Assembly (NCBI GenBank): GCA_032622095.1
Contig: CP136064.1
Coordinates: 146,191,864 to 146,255,863 of the forward strand
Direction of reading: 5' to 3'
DNA length: 64,000 nt
DNA from: Siphonodentalium dalli
Lineage: Eukaryota; Mollusca; Scaphopoda; Gadilida; Siphonodentaliidae
Positions within the stretch are counted from its first letter, which is position 1; every line of letters starts with the position of its first letter. Shown here in pieces: positions 11,768 to 22,649 of the stretch. A program made the position numbers and the translations under genes. The notes under the pieces were generated by a model. That model was not told the DNA's origin. It made no database searches and saw nothing but the letters and a program-made list of their open reading frames with translations.

Positions 11768-14045
11768 TTGGTACGCAAACAATGCCCGATATGGTTAACG
11801 TGTGGAATACGTAGATTAATACGACAACGCCGCAGATTACACAAAACAGCTAAAAAGTCTAACCTTGAAAAAGACTGGTCAATATATCGACAAAAGCGTA
11901 ACAAAGTTATAGCCGCAGTGCGTAAATCTAAAAAGGACCACATAATAAAAACTGAAAAGACTCTTAATGACAGAAATTGTGACTCATCCAAATGGTGGAA
12001 AACTGTTCATAATCTCTTATTTATATCGAAAAATAAATCTATCCCTACCCTTGTGGTAAATGACCAGACAATCTGCTCTAACGTAGAAAAAGCTGAAATA
12101 TTCAATAACTATTTCTGCAAAATCGCTACCGTCGAAGACACAGTTATCACGACACCCGTAAAATCTTTTGAACCATGGAGACCAACACTAACTAAACTTA
12201 AATTTACATCGGAATCTGTACTAACAGCACTTAAATCAGTAAACGCATCAAAAGCCTGTGGTCCGGATATGATAAGTCCCAAACTTCTAAAGAATTGCGC
12301 ACAATCATTAAGTGTCCCCCTGTCCGAACTGTTTAATGCATGTATAGAAGAGTCTCGCTTCCCACAAGCATGGAAACGATCTAACATTGTCCCAATTCTT
12401 AAAAAAGATGACCCATCAAACGTTTCAAATTATAGACCCATCGCTTTACTTAGCTGTATATCAAAGGTATTTGAAAAGTGCATTTTTAACAAAATGTGGG
12501 AATTCTTGTCTACGAACGAACTCATATCACAATATCAATCTGGCTTTGTTCGTGGAGATTCCACGGTGTTCCAGCTCACCGATATGTACGACCACATTTG
12601 TTCATCCTTGGATATGGGGAAAGAGATACGATGCGTTTTTTGCGACATCAGTAAAGCGTTTGACAAAGTTTGGCACCCCGGTCTCTTGTATAAATTAGAA
12701 CGAATGGGCATTACAGGAGACTTGTTGAAATTAATAGAATCATATCTTGCCAATCGTGAACAAAGAGTACTTATTGAAGGGGAATATTCTGAGTGGAAAC
12801 TCGTGAAAGCTGGTGTGCCGCAAGGGTGAATACTTGGCCCTCTACTATTTTTAGTCTATATAAATGACATTACGGAAAATGTCAACTGTCATATACGCCT
12901 ATTTGCCGACGATACGTCAATATTCCTGACAGTTGAAGACCCAGTTTTGGCGGCTAACATGATAAATAACGATATCGCGAGCTTGACAAATTGGTCAGAA
13001 AAATGGCTTGTTACATTTAATCCTTCAATAACGGAAACCCTCCTTATATCTCGTAAGAGCAATCCAGTTGACCACCCACCCCTTTATATGTCAGATGCTT
13101 CTATAAATAATGTGCCATACCATAAACATTTAGGCCTCTCCTTTAACGATTGCGGATCGTGGAATGCACACATCAACGATATTACCGACAGGGCATGGAA
13201 AAGGGTTAACCAATTAAGAAGGTTCAAATATTCACTTGATAATCTACTTTGCATATATAAGACCACTCCTAGAATATGCCTCGCCCGTATGGGACAACTG
13301 CTCAGAAACAGAGAGTGAACTGATAGAGAAAGTACAGTACGAAGTAGCCAGAATAATAACTGGTGGGACTAGAAGCATAAATGTCCTTAATATACTCTCT
13401 GATTTAGGTTGGGAAAAATTATTCGAAAGAAGAAGAAAAGCAAAACTTCACCAATTTTACAAAATGTTCTACCGCCAAGCACCACCCCTACTCTCCAACA
13501 CAGTTAACCGTCAGCACACAGGAGCAGACAGATATGAATTCAGAAGAATAGACTTGAGACCCCCATTTTCTGAAACGTCATCATATATTAACTCGTTCTT
13601 ATCGGCAACTACACGGGAATGGAATGCACTCCCCGATGAAACGAAAAACTCAGATACTTTGGAAATGTTTAAGTATAAACTGAACTCTGATTTACGCCAG
13701 AAGCAGGCGAATGTGCGACATTATAGCTACTCCAAAAACCGTAAAGCCCATATAATCCACACACAACTACGTCTTAAATGTAGCAATCTTAACGATGATC
13801 TCTACCAGAATCACCTACTCCAGACGAATAAGTGCACATGTGGACTAGTTGAAACCGCTGATCATTTCTTACTGTACTGTCCCAAATACTTGCGCATAAG
13901 AAACGAAACCTTCTCTATTTTAAATCGCAGTCTCTGGAGAACAGACATTCTATTGGAAGGATCCACTTCGTACTCGATAAGCCTTAATCGTACCATATTC
14001 GAAGCAACTCAGTCATTTATACTTTCTACAAATAGATTCAAATAA
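11768..14045 (+). pseudogene. LINE reverse transcriptase, C-terminal two thirds, broken
   Basis: The translation carries the reverse transcriptase core of non-LTR elements: NYRPIALLSCISKVFEK (motif 2 region, near residue 220), CDISKAFDKVWH (first catalytic Asp, near 290), AGVPQG (near 350) and FADDTS (catalytic Asp pair, near 12905-12920). A C-terminal cysteine/histidine element of the form CxC-x7-H-x4-C follows in CTCGLVETADHFLLYC. One TGA at 12827-12829 replaces the residue after VPQG, and one frameshift lies near 13236-13260; the rest is open. The apurinic endonuclease domain is missing because of truncation. The same family supplied the fragment at 19601-20083. The clade is judged by eye. 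Confidence 0.9.
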
Positions 14046-14580
14046 CTTATTATCAAACGCTAACTAACATTTCAAAGTTATCCTCTCGATCTGCCAATTA
14101 AATGAATCGAACCATTGCATCGTGTAACCTGAGCAAAATAGCTGTGTTTATATAGGCATAACGATCAAGTGACTCCTCTCGACTGGCAATTCGTTTGGCT
14201 AATCTATAGTAATAGTAAAATGAATCAAACGTCAATTTCAAATTTATATATTATACTGAAATATACAGAGCAGTGATCATTTCTAATTTTATATTTGTCA
14301 AAATGTCTTGTTTCACTTTTCATCCTCTAAATTCGACCTTTACTTCATCCATGTCTCTATTTTCCACTCCATATCCTTTGTCTCCTACCTCTCGATCTCT
14401 AATACTAATCATTACGCAATACTGTTCTTTTCTGAGGAGATGGCTCCATATAAGCGCCTGGCGCTTGATGTCAAATCCTCTTCTCTCTCAGACTTATCAT
14501 ACTTACATATATATATATATATTAACATCATTTTGTAAATTGTTGTATAAATCTGGGATACTAAATAAATAATGTTTACA
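14046..14580 (+). other. LINE 3' untranslated region with hairpin
   Basis: AAGCGC (14452-14457), loop CTG, GCGCTT (14461-14466) form a perfect hairpin. Comparable AAGCC-GGCTT hairpins occur in the 3' regions of two other LINE copies in this window (19180-19192 and 33246-33258). Confidence 0.6.
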
Positions 14581-15435
14581 CCAATGGTGCTTTAATATTG
14601 AAAGGGTTAACATGGTAACTACCATCAATGATGTTTTAATATAGCAAGGGTTAATAAGGTAACTACACATCAATGATGCTTTAATATAGAAAGGGTTAAT
14701 AAGGTAACTTCACGTCAATGATGCTTTAATATAGAAAGGGTTAATATAGTAACTACTCACCAATGATACTTTGTATAGAACGGGTTAATAATGTAACTAC
14801 CCGGCAATAATTCTTTAATATAGAAATGGTTAGTCAGGTATCTACACGTCAATGATGCTTCAATATGGAAAGGGTTATAATAAGGTAACTACACGTCAAT
14901 GATGCTTTAATACAAAATAGGTAATAAGGTAACTACCCGTCAATGGCGCTTTAATATAGAAAGGGTTAAGAAGGTAACTACCTGTCAATTAATGCTTTAA
15001 TATAGAAAGGGTTAATAAGGTAACTACACGCCAATGGTACTTAGTATAGAAATGGATAATAAGGTAACTATACACGACAATGATACTTTGGTATATACAG
15101 AGTTAATAAGGCAACTACCCATCAATGATGCTATAATATAGAAAGGGTTAACATGGTAACTACACATCAATTATGCTTTAATATAGAAAGGGTTAATAAG
15201 GTAAGTACACGTCAATGATGCTTTAATACAGAAAGGGTTAATAAGGTAACTTCACGTGAATGATGCTTTAATATAGAATGGGTTAATACTGTAACTACTC
15301 ACCAATGTTACTTACTATAGAGAGGGTTAATAAGGTAACTACCTGTCAATTAATGCTTTAATATAGAATGGTTAATAAGGTAACTACACGCCAATGATGC
15401 TGTAATATAGAACGGGTTAATAAGGTAACTTCAAG
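14581..15435 (+). repeat. 45-bp minisatellite, right part
   Basis: About nineteen imperfect units of the same 45-bp repeat as at 11330-11731. Unit length varies by a few bases and several units carry single-base differences, so the array is not recently homogenised. Confidence 0.85.
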
Positions 15436-15439
15436 TGCA

Positions 15440-15800
15440 GATTATACAGTTTAACAAAATACCACAGGTGTATATATCCGGGTGAACACTGTAGTAAATA
15501 CCTGGGCGAAAACCTGGTGTAAATACCTGGGTGTAAATACTCCGGATAACCTGGGTCTAAATACCCGGGGTGTGACAGCGTTTTTCTAAATTATATCCGT
15601 AAAAACCCGGGTAAACTGGGGTTTATAGCTAACATATATAGAAAACACCAGGGTAAATCTATATAAAGCCCTGATTTACCTGGGTGTAACATGGGTGTGA
15701 CCTGGTGGAACCAGGGTAAAACCTATATGTACCGGAGTTTATCAGGGATATACCTAGGTAAAACCAAGATTTACCATGGTAAATTTTTATATGGGCTAGC
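15440..15800. repeat. Degenerate short repeats around taaatacctgggtg
   Basis: Variants of taaatacctgggtg, accagggtaaa and cccgggtaaa recur in both orientations. No regular period was established and no coding frame is present. Confidence 0.45.
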
Positions 15801-15849
15801 CCAAGGGCTTTTGTTAAGTTTGCTCCCTTTTTTTCCCGCGCCCACTCTT

Positions 15850-15945
15850 CATTAAGTGTAGAGGGAGTCAGATATATATAGAGAGAGAAAGAGTGAAAGA
15901 AGACGGAAAGGGAGAGAGGGAGAGAGAGAGAAAATGAGACTGTCT
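15850..15945 (+). repeat. Purine-rich low-complexity tract
   Basis: The strand is almost pure A and G, with gagagagaaagagtgaaag and ggagagagggagagag runs. Confidence 0.7.
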
Positions 15946-16020
15946 GGGTAAAGTGATGATGTAATTAAACTTTGTACCCAGCACGACGTTGGCACACGAT
16001 ATCGTCAGGATTATCTAATT

Positions 16021-16600
16021 ACAGTGAAACCTCTACACACCGGACCCTCTACAAACCGAATCCCTCCTCAATCCGAATGAATTATCTGGTCCCGAATTAA
16101 CCCAAGTGCATTATCACTAAAAATTACCTCTAAAATCCGGAACCTCTATATTCCGAATACCGGACAGGTTTGTTAGTCCATAATTAAGCGAACACTTGAT
16201 TATTACCTCTGAATACCGGACGAGATCGGACGAGATGAGATCGATCGAGACGAGACGAGACGAGAGTGCGTAATGGTATAGTGATTACGTACGCTAGTAT
16301 AAGCGGACCGTTTAATTAGCGTTCTTTTGTTGGGCGTATGCTTTGAACCGGATTGTAACAACAGGAGTCTGATTATATATCTATGCTCATTTCACACATT
16401 GAGTGAACAATGGTGACTTCACATATCGAGAATTAGAGCACACTCTGTTTTTACAACCATTGTTGATCGCCGCTCACATCGCAAAACCCACAGGCAATGC
16501 CGCCGACGACGACGAAGAAGACGACGCAATCCATGACATAAGCGACGATCGTCTGTTACATTTGAACAGTTTCTATATGGAGTTGTTTGTGTAGCCTTTA
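16021..16600 (+). mobile_element. Possible Tigger/pogo-like transposon remnant
   Basis: The start CAGTGAAACCTCTACACACC resembles Tigger/pogo termini, and related phrases (acctctaaaatccgg, acctctgaataccgg) follow within 180 bp. A 63-codon open frame at 16403-16594 is acidic (DDDEEDDAIHDISDD) and could be a transposase scrap, but I cannot align it to a known domain. A short GACGA-rich run lies at 16210-16265. Confidence 0.35.
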
Positions 16601-16715
16601 TTGTCGCGTTGGGCGACTTCTTTTTGCAAGAATACCGGCACTAATCGAAATTATTTTTCTGTGTGGGCGCTGGGTTTCCCCGGCGATAAAAATAATATCT
16701 GAGGAAAAACAGAGT

Positions 16716-17218
16716 GGGGGACACACTACCTACATGCTTGCGTGGGGCTCCATTAAGGGTACTCAATCCGCTTAAGCGCCCATAAATTACTATTTCTTTG
16801 GCTTCAGGGCTAAAAAAATATTTGATTCGAGTCGAGGAATCCATCCATCAAAGCTCAGAATGATCAGATATTGATTTAGGATTTTTTTTTATTTCTATTG
16901 TTTCTGGCCCAGAACACGCCGTCAAAAGGATGTTCTCGGTCAAAATTGCGTTATTATTACCACTTGATTTTAGAGTTATCCATCTTCGTCCGTTTCAATA
17001 AGTGTTTCTGTGGCAATTATTAGTACACATCTCGAGAAAATTACAAATTTCAAAAATCAATATCTGATCATTCTGAGCTTTAAGTTGGATGGGTTCCTCG
17101 ACTCCAATCAAATATTTTTTACCCATGAAACCAAAGAAATAGTAATTTACGGGTGCTTAATCGGATTGAGTACCTTTAATGAAGCCCAACGCAAGCATGC
17201 AGGTAGTGTGTCCCCCAA
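16716..17218. mobile_element. Palindrome interrupted at its centre by a TTAA element
   Basis: The outer arms 16716-16756 and 17176-17218 are reverse complements (gggggacacactacct, catgcttgcgt, then ggct-cattaa). Joined at TTAA they would form a near-perfect palindrome of about 80 bp. The TTAA-flanked element at 16757-17175 occupies exactly its centre. Confidence 0.65.
16757..17175. mobile_element. 419-bp fold-back element with TTAA target duplication
   Basis: The flanks are TTAA at 16753-16756 and 17176-17179. The ends GGGTACTCAATCC and the reverse complement AGGTACTCAATCC match, and the inverted homology extends more than 100 bp inwards (attactatttctttggctt, ttgattcgagtcgagga). TTAA duplication is typical of piggyBac-type mobilisation, but the ends lack the usual CCC start. 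A second copy is at 21662-22129. It is non-coding. Confidence 0.75.
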
Positions 17219-17339
17219 TAATGAGGCTCCATATATTTCAGTTTTAATAATCCCATGCATCACAACGACACAATATTGCTGTAATCCAATACTGAAATGT
17301 ATGAGGTTTATAACAGTTTTTAGCTCAACTCAGCCACAG

Positions 17340-19085
17340 GTCGTACCTTTGGTCTAATCTTTATGAAATTTGTCATGAATGTTTACATTGACATGACGAG
17401 TAATTTTGGGGCCATTCGGTCAAAAAACATGGCCGCTGGCAGCCATCTTGGATTTCAAAATTCAATCCATTGGCGCGGGCTACATGTCGTACTGTTCGTC
17501 TGATCATCATGAAATTTGTCATGGATCTTAATATTGACATGTAGATGGGAACGAGTAATTTTGGGGTTGTTCTGCCAAAAAACATGGCCGCCAGCAGCCA
17601 TCTTGGATTTTACTCTTTGCATGACTAAATCCTTTGGCGCGGGCTACAAGTCGTAGCTTTGGTCGGAACTTCATGAAATTTGTCAAGAATGTTGACATTG
17701 ACATGTAGATGGGAATGAGTCATTTTGGGGTCATTCGATCAAAAAACATGGCCGCTGGTGGCCATCTTGGATTTCAAAATTCAATCCATTGGCGCGGGCT
17801 ACATGTCGTACTGTTCGTCTGATCATCATGAAATTTTTCATGGATCTTAATATTGACATGTAGATGGGAACGAGTAATTTTGGGGTCATTCGGACAAAAA
17901 ACATGGCCGCCAGCAGCCATCTTGGATTTTACTCTTTGCATGACTAAATCCTTTGGCGCGGGCTACATGTCGTACCTTTAGTCTGATCTTTATGAAATTT
18001 GTCAAGAATGTTGACATTGACATGTAGATTGGAACGAGTCATTTTGGGGTCAATCGGCCAAAAAACATGGCCACTGGCGGCCATCTTGGATTTCAAAATT
18101 CTATCCATTGGCGCGGGCTACAGGTCGTACTGTTCGTCTGATCATCATGAAATTTGTCATGGATGTTAATATTGACATGTAGATGGAAACGAGTGATTTT
18201 GGGGTCATTCGGCCAAAAACATGGCCACCAGCAGCCATCTTGGATTTTACTCTTTGCATGACTAAATCGTTTGGCGCGGGCTACAGGTCGTAGCTTCGGT
18301 AGGAACTTCATGAAATTTGTCATGGATGTTAACAGTGACATGTAGATGGGAACGAATCATTTTGGGGTCTTTCCACCAAAAAACATGGCCACCAGCAGCC
18401 ATCTTGGATTTTACTCTTTGCATGATTAAATCCTTTGGTGCGGGCTACAGGTCGTACCTTTTGTCTAATCTTCATAAAATTTGTCATGGATGTTAATATT
18501 GACATGTAGATGGGAACGAGTCACTTTGCGGTCATTCGGCCAAAAATCTTTGCATTAATAAATCATTTGGCGCGGGCTACAGGTCGTAGCTTTGGTCAGA
18601 TCTTCATGAGATTAGTCATAGACGTTGACAATGACATGTAGAAGGGAACGAGTCATTTTGGGGTCATTCGGCCCAAAAACATGACTGCTGGTGGCCATCT
18701 AGGATTTCAAAATTAAATCCATTGGTGCAGAATACAGGTCGTACTATTCGTCTGATCATCATGAAATTTGTCCTTGATGTTAATATTGACATGTAGATGG
18801 GAACGAGTCATTTTGGGGTTGTTCAGACAAAAAACATGGCCGCCAGCAGGCATCTTGGATTTTACTTTATACATGACTAAATCCTTTGGCGCGGGCTGCA
18901 GGTCGTAGCGTTCATCGGATCTTCATGAAATTTGTCATGGATGTTAACAATGACATGTAGATAGGATTTGTAAAGGCTGTTGACATTGACATGTAAATGG
19001 GGAACGAGTCATTTTGGGGTCGTTTGGCTAAGAAACATGGCCGCCAGCAGCCATATTGGATTTCACTCTTTGCATGACTAAATCC
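17340..19085 (+). repeat. Dimeric satellite array (~155 + ~164 bp, 319-bp higher-order unit)
   Basis: The motif catggcc occurs at 17428, 17583, 17747, 17902, 18066, 18220 and 18384, so spacings alternate 155 and 164 bp. Two monomer types alternate: one continues cttggatttcaaaattcaat, the other cttggattttactctttgca. Each carries ggcgcgggctacaggtcgta, catgaaatttgtcatgga and gacatgtagatgggaacgag. Past 18540 the order decays through a deletion and later irregular units. The GCAGCCATCTTGG portion resembles a YY1 site. Confidence 0.9.
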
Positions 19086-20075
19086 TTTAGTTTAAACAGT
19101 ATTTATTTTTCCCTCTATGGACATTCAGATAAATAATTACAATAGATACAAATTTAGAAGAAAAATGGGATTAGGCAACAAGCCATAGGCTTATTTGAAG
19201 CCCCCTCCCTTGACAATGGCACAGCCCTACTTGACTGCAAGTCAAGTAGGGGTAAATAATAGAGGCATAAAAAAGATCCATAGAAAGAAGAAATATGAGG
19301 TGGAGGCGAGACAAAGGGACAGAAGATAATGTCAGAATTTTAGAGAGAAGGTCAGAGTACAGAGTGTGAGGTGTAATTATATATCTGAACATGCATATAA
19401 TTAATTTCAAATAAACCAAAAAGATATATAATAACACATTTCAAGGAAATAAAAAGTATTTATACATAATTTGTTATTGGAAAAATAACCATGTGAACAT
19501 CTGCAGTGGTCCATCGACCCGACGACCCACGTTGGAGAGACAAATAGCATCTCGGTTTATGATGTACCATGCAAGTTCAATATTGCAATTTTGGAACAGC
19601 TTAAGAGAAGAATCGTTGAAAGCGATTACTGGTTATTATAAATTTCTGAGCTGCCAAGAAGATTTTTTTATTAGTTTCATAGGATAATTCATCAGATCCC
19701 CATAGTAATAATTCACTAGTTATTGTTACATCAGATAGGGTATTAAGAAGTTCTTCTCTGTGTGAGGTATATTGAGCGCATTCCCGAAAAAAATGTCTAG
19801 CAGTTTCAATGCAACCACACATGCAATAAGGCAAGTCTTTGAGGTGGTTATCTTTTAGATCGCTGTTAAGATTGCTACATCTTAATCTCAGCCTGGTGTG
19901 GTAAATTTGAGCTGTCCTAGAATAGCTGGTAAAGTAGTATTTAGGCTTTAATATATCAGGTTTAAGATTGCGTTTGAAATCGCCTATTGAAGTTGCTTCT
20001 TTAACAGAGTCTGGGAGTACATTCCACGAACGGACAGACGACGGAAGAAAGGATTGCATATAGTAATCATTAACC
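19086..20075 (-). mobile_element. LINE 3'-end fragment inserted in the satellite
   Basis: The satellite unit is broken at ctaaatccttt (left, about 19085) and resumes at tttggcacaggctacag (right, about 20078). The insert carries the C-terminal end of a LINE protein on the minus strand, followed by a 3' region with two hairpins: AAGCC-ATA-GGCTT at 19180-19192, and a 12-bp perfect stem CCCTACTTGACT / AGTCAAGTAGGG around 19224-19250. The element is heavily 5' truncated. Confidence 0.8.
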
Positions 20076-20083
20076 TTTGGCAC
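19601..20083 (-). pseudogene. LINE ORF2 C-terminal fragment
   Basis: The translation aligns by eye with the C-terminus of the LINE at 11768-14045: SSVRSWNVLPDSVKEA parallels SATTREWNALPDETKNS, and CMCGCIETARHFFREC parallels CTCGLVETADHFLLYC, keeping the Cys/His pattern. It ends AAQKFIITSNRFQ, matching ATQSFILSTNRFK. Only about 150 codons remain. The first residues at the upstream edge (20075-20083) are probably satellite sequence read through. Confidence 0.8.
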
Positions 20084-20430
20084 AGGCTACAGATCGTACC
20101 TTTGGTCAGTTCATTATGAGATTTGTAAATGCTGTAGATGGGAACAAGTAATGTTGGGGTAATTCGGAAAATAACGTGGCTGCCGGTGGCCATTTTATAA
20201 TTTACTCTTTGCATCACTAAATCCTTTAGCACACCATAATCACCACATCCCAGATTCCATCATTATGAAACCTGTCATGAATGTTGATATTGACATGTAC
20301 ATATTGTCTTACTTAGACATTTCAATTATAGCACCTTTCCTATTCCTCCATTTACTGTCAACTATTACATTATTCCCCTACCTAAGTTGAGCTACAGTGT
20401 CATTGACACTTTCATTTTTATTAGATTCAG
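20076..20430 (+). repeat. Satellite remainder and element tail
   Basis: The satellite resumes with one diverged monomer (20078-20235), followed from about 20310 by cttacttagacatttcaatt and ctccatttactgtcaactat. The same tail follows the lone monomer in family X (8650-8760), which suggests that the satellite arose by expansion of a repeat inside a family X-like element. Confidence 0.6.
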
Positions 20431-20639
20431 AACATTTCCTTTCCCAAGAAGACCAATTAAAAAACATTTGTCTCAAACCCAACTTACCTCCCGTATTCCA
20501 TATCGACACTGAAAGTGAAAATAGAATTTCCCAGAAAAGTGTATCGGTATGCCTGTACGTAGAATTTTGACCGATGACACGTGGTAAATGATTGATGTCC
20601 ACACGTCAAGTGCGCGATGGCGCCAGCTGCAGCGTTCCC

Positions 20640-20903
20640 CCATCCCGATAAATAAAAGGTCCCGAAACGGTGGCTAACTGCAAGATGGCTAACGCTAACG
20701 TGGCTATTTAATGCCCCGTTGTCAAGTAGTAAGTGTGTTCTGGCGGCGAGTCGAGCGGGACAGTCATAATTGCTTTGTCTGTCTGCTGTTCCTCTCGTCA
20801 GACGTTAGCACGAGTGATTTGTGTGGATTCGTAGCCTTAGGGAAGCAGCCGCCCTCGTGCTAACGCCGGAGTGAGATGGTTTTGGATTAGGCTCAGGACG
20901 GAT
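20640..20903 (+). promoter_or_regulatory. Likely 5' leader of unit A with a 12-bp inverted repeat
   Basis: CGTTAGCACGAG (20803-20814) pairs perfectly with CTCGTGCTAACG (20854-20865) across a 39-nt loop just before the ATG at 20904. Upstream is a CAAGATGGCTAACG stretch that resembles a YY1-type initiator, and ataaataaaagg at about 20650. Promoter function is inference only. Confidence 0.35.
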
Positions 20904-21661
20904 TATGGAACTAATCCCCGACGCCGCGTTAGCTGCAATGCAAAGCAGCCGGATAGTGGACACTGTTAGCTGGCAACTCCAGGCTGACAGGGGCTATCTG
21001 GTCCTTTGCATTGAAGGGGCCTCCAAAAAGAAAGACGCCAGCTAAGAGAAGAAGGGACGCCGCCAGACGGGCGAAACGGAAGAAGAAGGTGGTGGTGACT
21101 GTTGATCTGCCGGTCACCCCTCCCCGTGTTGTCCAGCCGACGTCCACTGTCACAGTCGGTGGGTCGGAGTTGTCTGAGAGACGCCCGGACGACCCGACCT
21201 GCCTGGAGACAGGCGACATTGCACCAGCTAAAATGGACTCCGTTGATCAACCGGAGGTCCCTGCTGTCGTCACCATCCAGGTTCCCCATGCGGACTCGGA
21301 AATGGAGATAGAACCACCACCACCGATGACACCGAGGTACGAAGAGCAGCCGGTGTCACCACCCCACAGGGAGAGGGAGTCAAAGAAAGACAGATTCGAC
21401 CGCATGCACTATGACACCGTTAACAAACTCCAACAGGCCAGAGGAAACTACAGATTCACACAGGCAGACAAAGCCCTCACCATCGACAGAAACATCTACG
21501 AGGGTGCAGATGCGGCCGATCCAGCTGACAGGAAAATAAAATACTCCGTCCGAAACGAGGCTGGGGTAAAAGAAACCCATGTTTACTATCCACCCACTCC
21601 TTCGGAACCAGCAGCACGTCCAACAGAGGCAAAGAAACAACAAAAGAAGAAACCATATTAA
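20904..21661 (+). pseudogene. WTL-RRD family protein, unit A (one frameshift)
   Basis: The start ATG at 20904 opens MELIPDAALAAMQSSRIVDT, then VSWQLQADRGYLVLCIEG, the family N-terminal helix plus beta segment. The reading frame must change near 20990-21015 to enter the basic block PPKRKTPAKRRRDAARRAKR. From there it is open to the end: an acidic and proline-rich middle, then a segment absent from the other units (RMHYDTVNKLQQARGNYRF and IKYSVRNEAGVKETHVYYPP), and a C-terminus TEAKKQQKKKPY. The TAA stop overlaps the TTAA target of the element inserted at 21662. I do not recognise a known domain. The RRD basic block resembles motifs I recall from uncharacterised proteins of cnidarians and molluscs, which I cannot verify here. 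Confidence 0.6.
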
Positions 21662-22129
21662 AGGTACTCAATGCGATCAGAGGGTCCTATATTACTATTT
21701 CTTTGGCTTTGGTGGTAAAACATAATTGATTCGAGTCGAGGAACCTACCAAACAACGCTCAGGGTGATCAGATATCGATATTTGAAGTTTCGTTATTTCT
21801 ATTCTTTCTGTCCCAGAACACAGTCAGAATTGCGTTATTATTACCACTTGATTTTAGAGTTATCCATCCTTGTCTGTTTGAATAGTGTTTTGGTGTACAC
21901 ATCTCGAGCAGATTACGTAGTTAAGGGCAATTATAGTACTCATCTCGAGAAAATAACAAATTTCAAAAATCAATATCTAATAACTCTGAGCTTTGTTTGA
22001 TGGGTTCCTCGACTCGAATCAAATATTTTTTACCCCAAAGCCAAAGAAATAGTAATATAGGACCCTCTGATCGGATTGTTGTTGTTGGAATCTGTTGAGA
22101 TGGGGACCCTCTGATCGGATTGAGTACCT
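21662..22129. mobile_element. 468-bp TTAA fold-back element, second copy
   Basis: The flanks are TTAA at 21658-21661 and 22130-22133, and the ends AGGTACTCAATGCGATCAG and its near reverse complement match those of 16757-17175. The left TTAA supplies the last two bases of the stop codon of unit A. Near the right end a gaccctctgatcggatt block is duplicated. It is non-coding. Confidence 0.8.
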
Positions 22130-22265
22130 TTAATCATTTTAAAATCTGTGTTTTTTTTTCTTGTGATCTTTAATAAAGGCAAAATCATGAGGGATTAAGG
22201 AAACGGGCCTCTCGGCCCTTTCGACAATCCCGGGGTTAGCCACCCCAAACCAATCACCCTAGGTA
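22130..22265 (+). other. 3' tail of unit A with terminal hairpin
   Basis: After ctttaataaaggcaaaatca comes GGGCC-TCTC-GGCCC (22205-22218), extended by AAA/TTT with one bulged C, then cccggggttagccacccc. The same order (AATAAAGGC, catgaggg, hairpin, ccggggttagcc) ends units on the minus strand at 37.9, 38.75, 46.3 and 58.8 kb. Unit A has different stem bases yet stays paired. Confidence 0.65.
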
Positions 22266-22640
22266 AGTGTGTGAACATGGCCGTGTGCGAGAACAATGAA
22301 GAGTACATATGTTTTATACTTTTATGTTTCAATAACGTGTATACTGCCAGTAAGCAAACAGGTAGATGAACAGATGTGTTGGTGATTCAATGGTTTAAGC
22401 AGGAGTGAATCTGTTTCTCTTAGACACGAGTTGTTATTCCAAGGTATCATGTGACCAAATAAGGTATGATATTTCACGATACCATTGTCCATGACCTATA
22501 TCATAGAGTCATGCTATTGTTTAGGCCTACTATGATATGATACTGATTTGACCATCGCTCGACTATACAGTGCGGTAGTTAGTACCAATCAGAACCGATT
22601 AAGAATATGATATTGTACTGAATCCGATTCGATGGTCACC
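22266..22640. other. No gene recognised
   Basis: No supported feature; the sequence repeats tatgatat-like phrases without a clear period. Confidence 0.4.
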
Positions 22641-22649
22641 ATATAATCA

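Larger units (their letters stand above)
11732..14580 (+). mobile_element. 5'-truncated LINE (CR1/Jockey group) inserted in the minisatellite
   Basis: The insertion splits the 45-bp array. CAATGGTGCTTTAA occurs immediately left (11718-11731) and right (14581-14594) and is a likely 14-bp target duplication; the ggtg variant distinguishes it from most array units. The element begins inside the coding region, has no endonuclease, and ends with an AT-rich 3' region containing a hairpin at 14452-14466. 5' truncation is typical of target-primed reverse transcription. Confidence 0.85.

Noticed and set aside
21011-21661. Treating only the second part of unit A as a complete gene
   Set aside because: The start would be TTG, and the preceding ATG frame carries the conserved family N-terminus, so a frameshifted longer unit explains it better.
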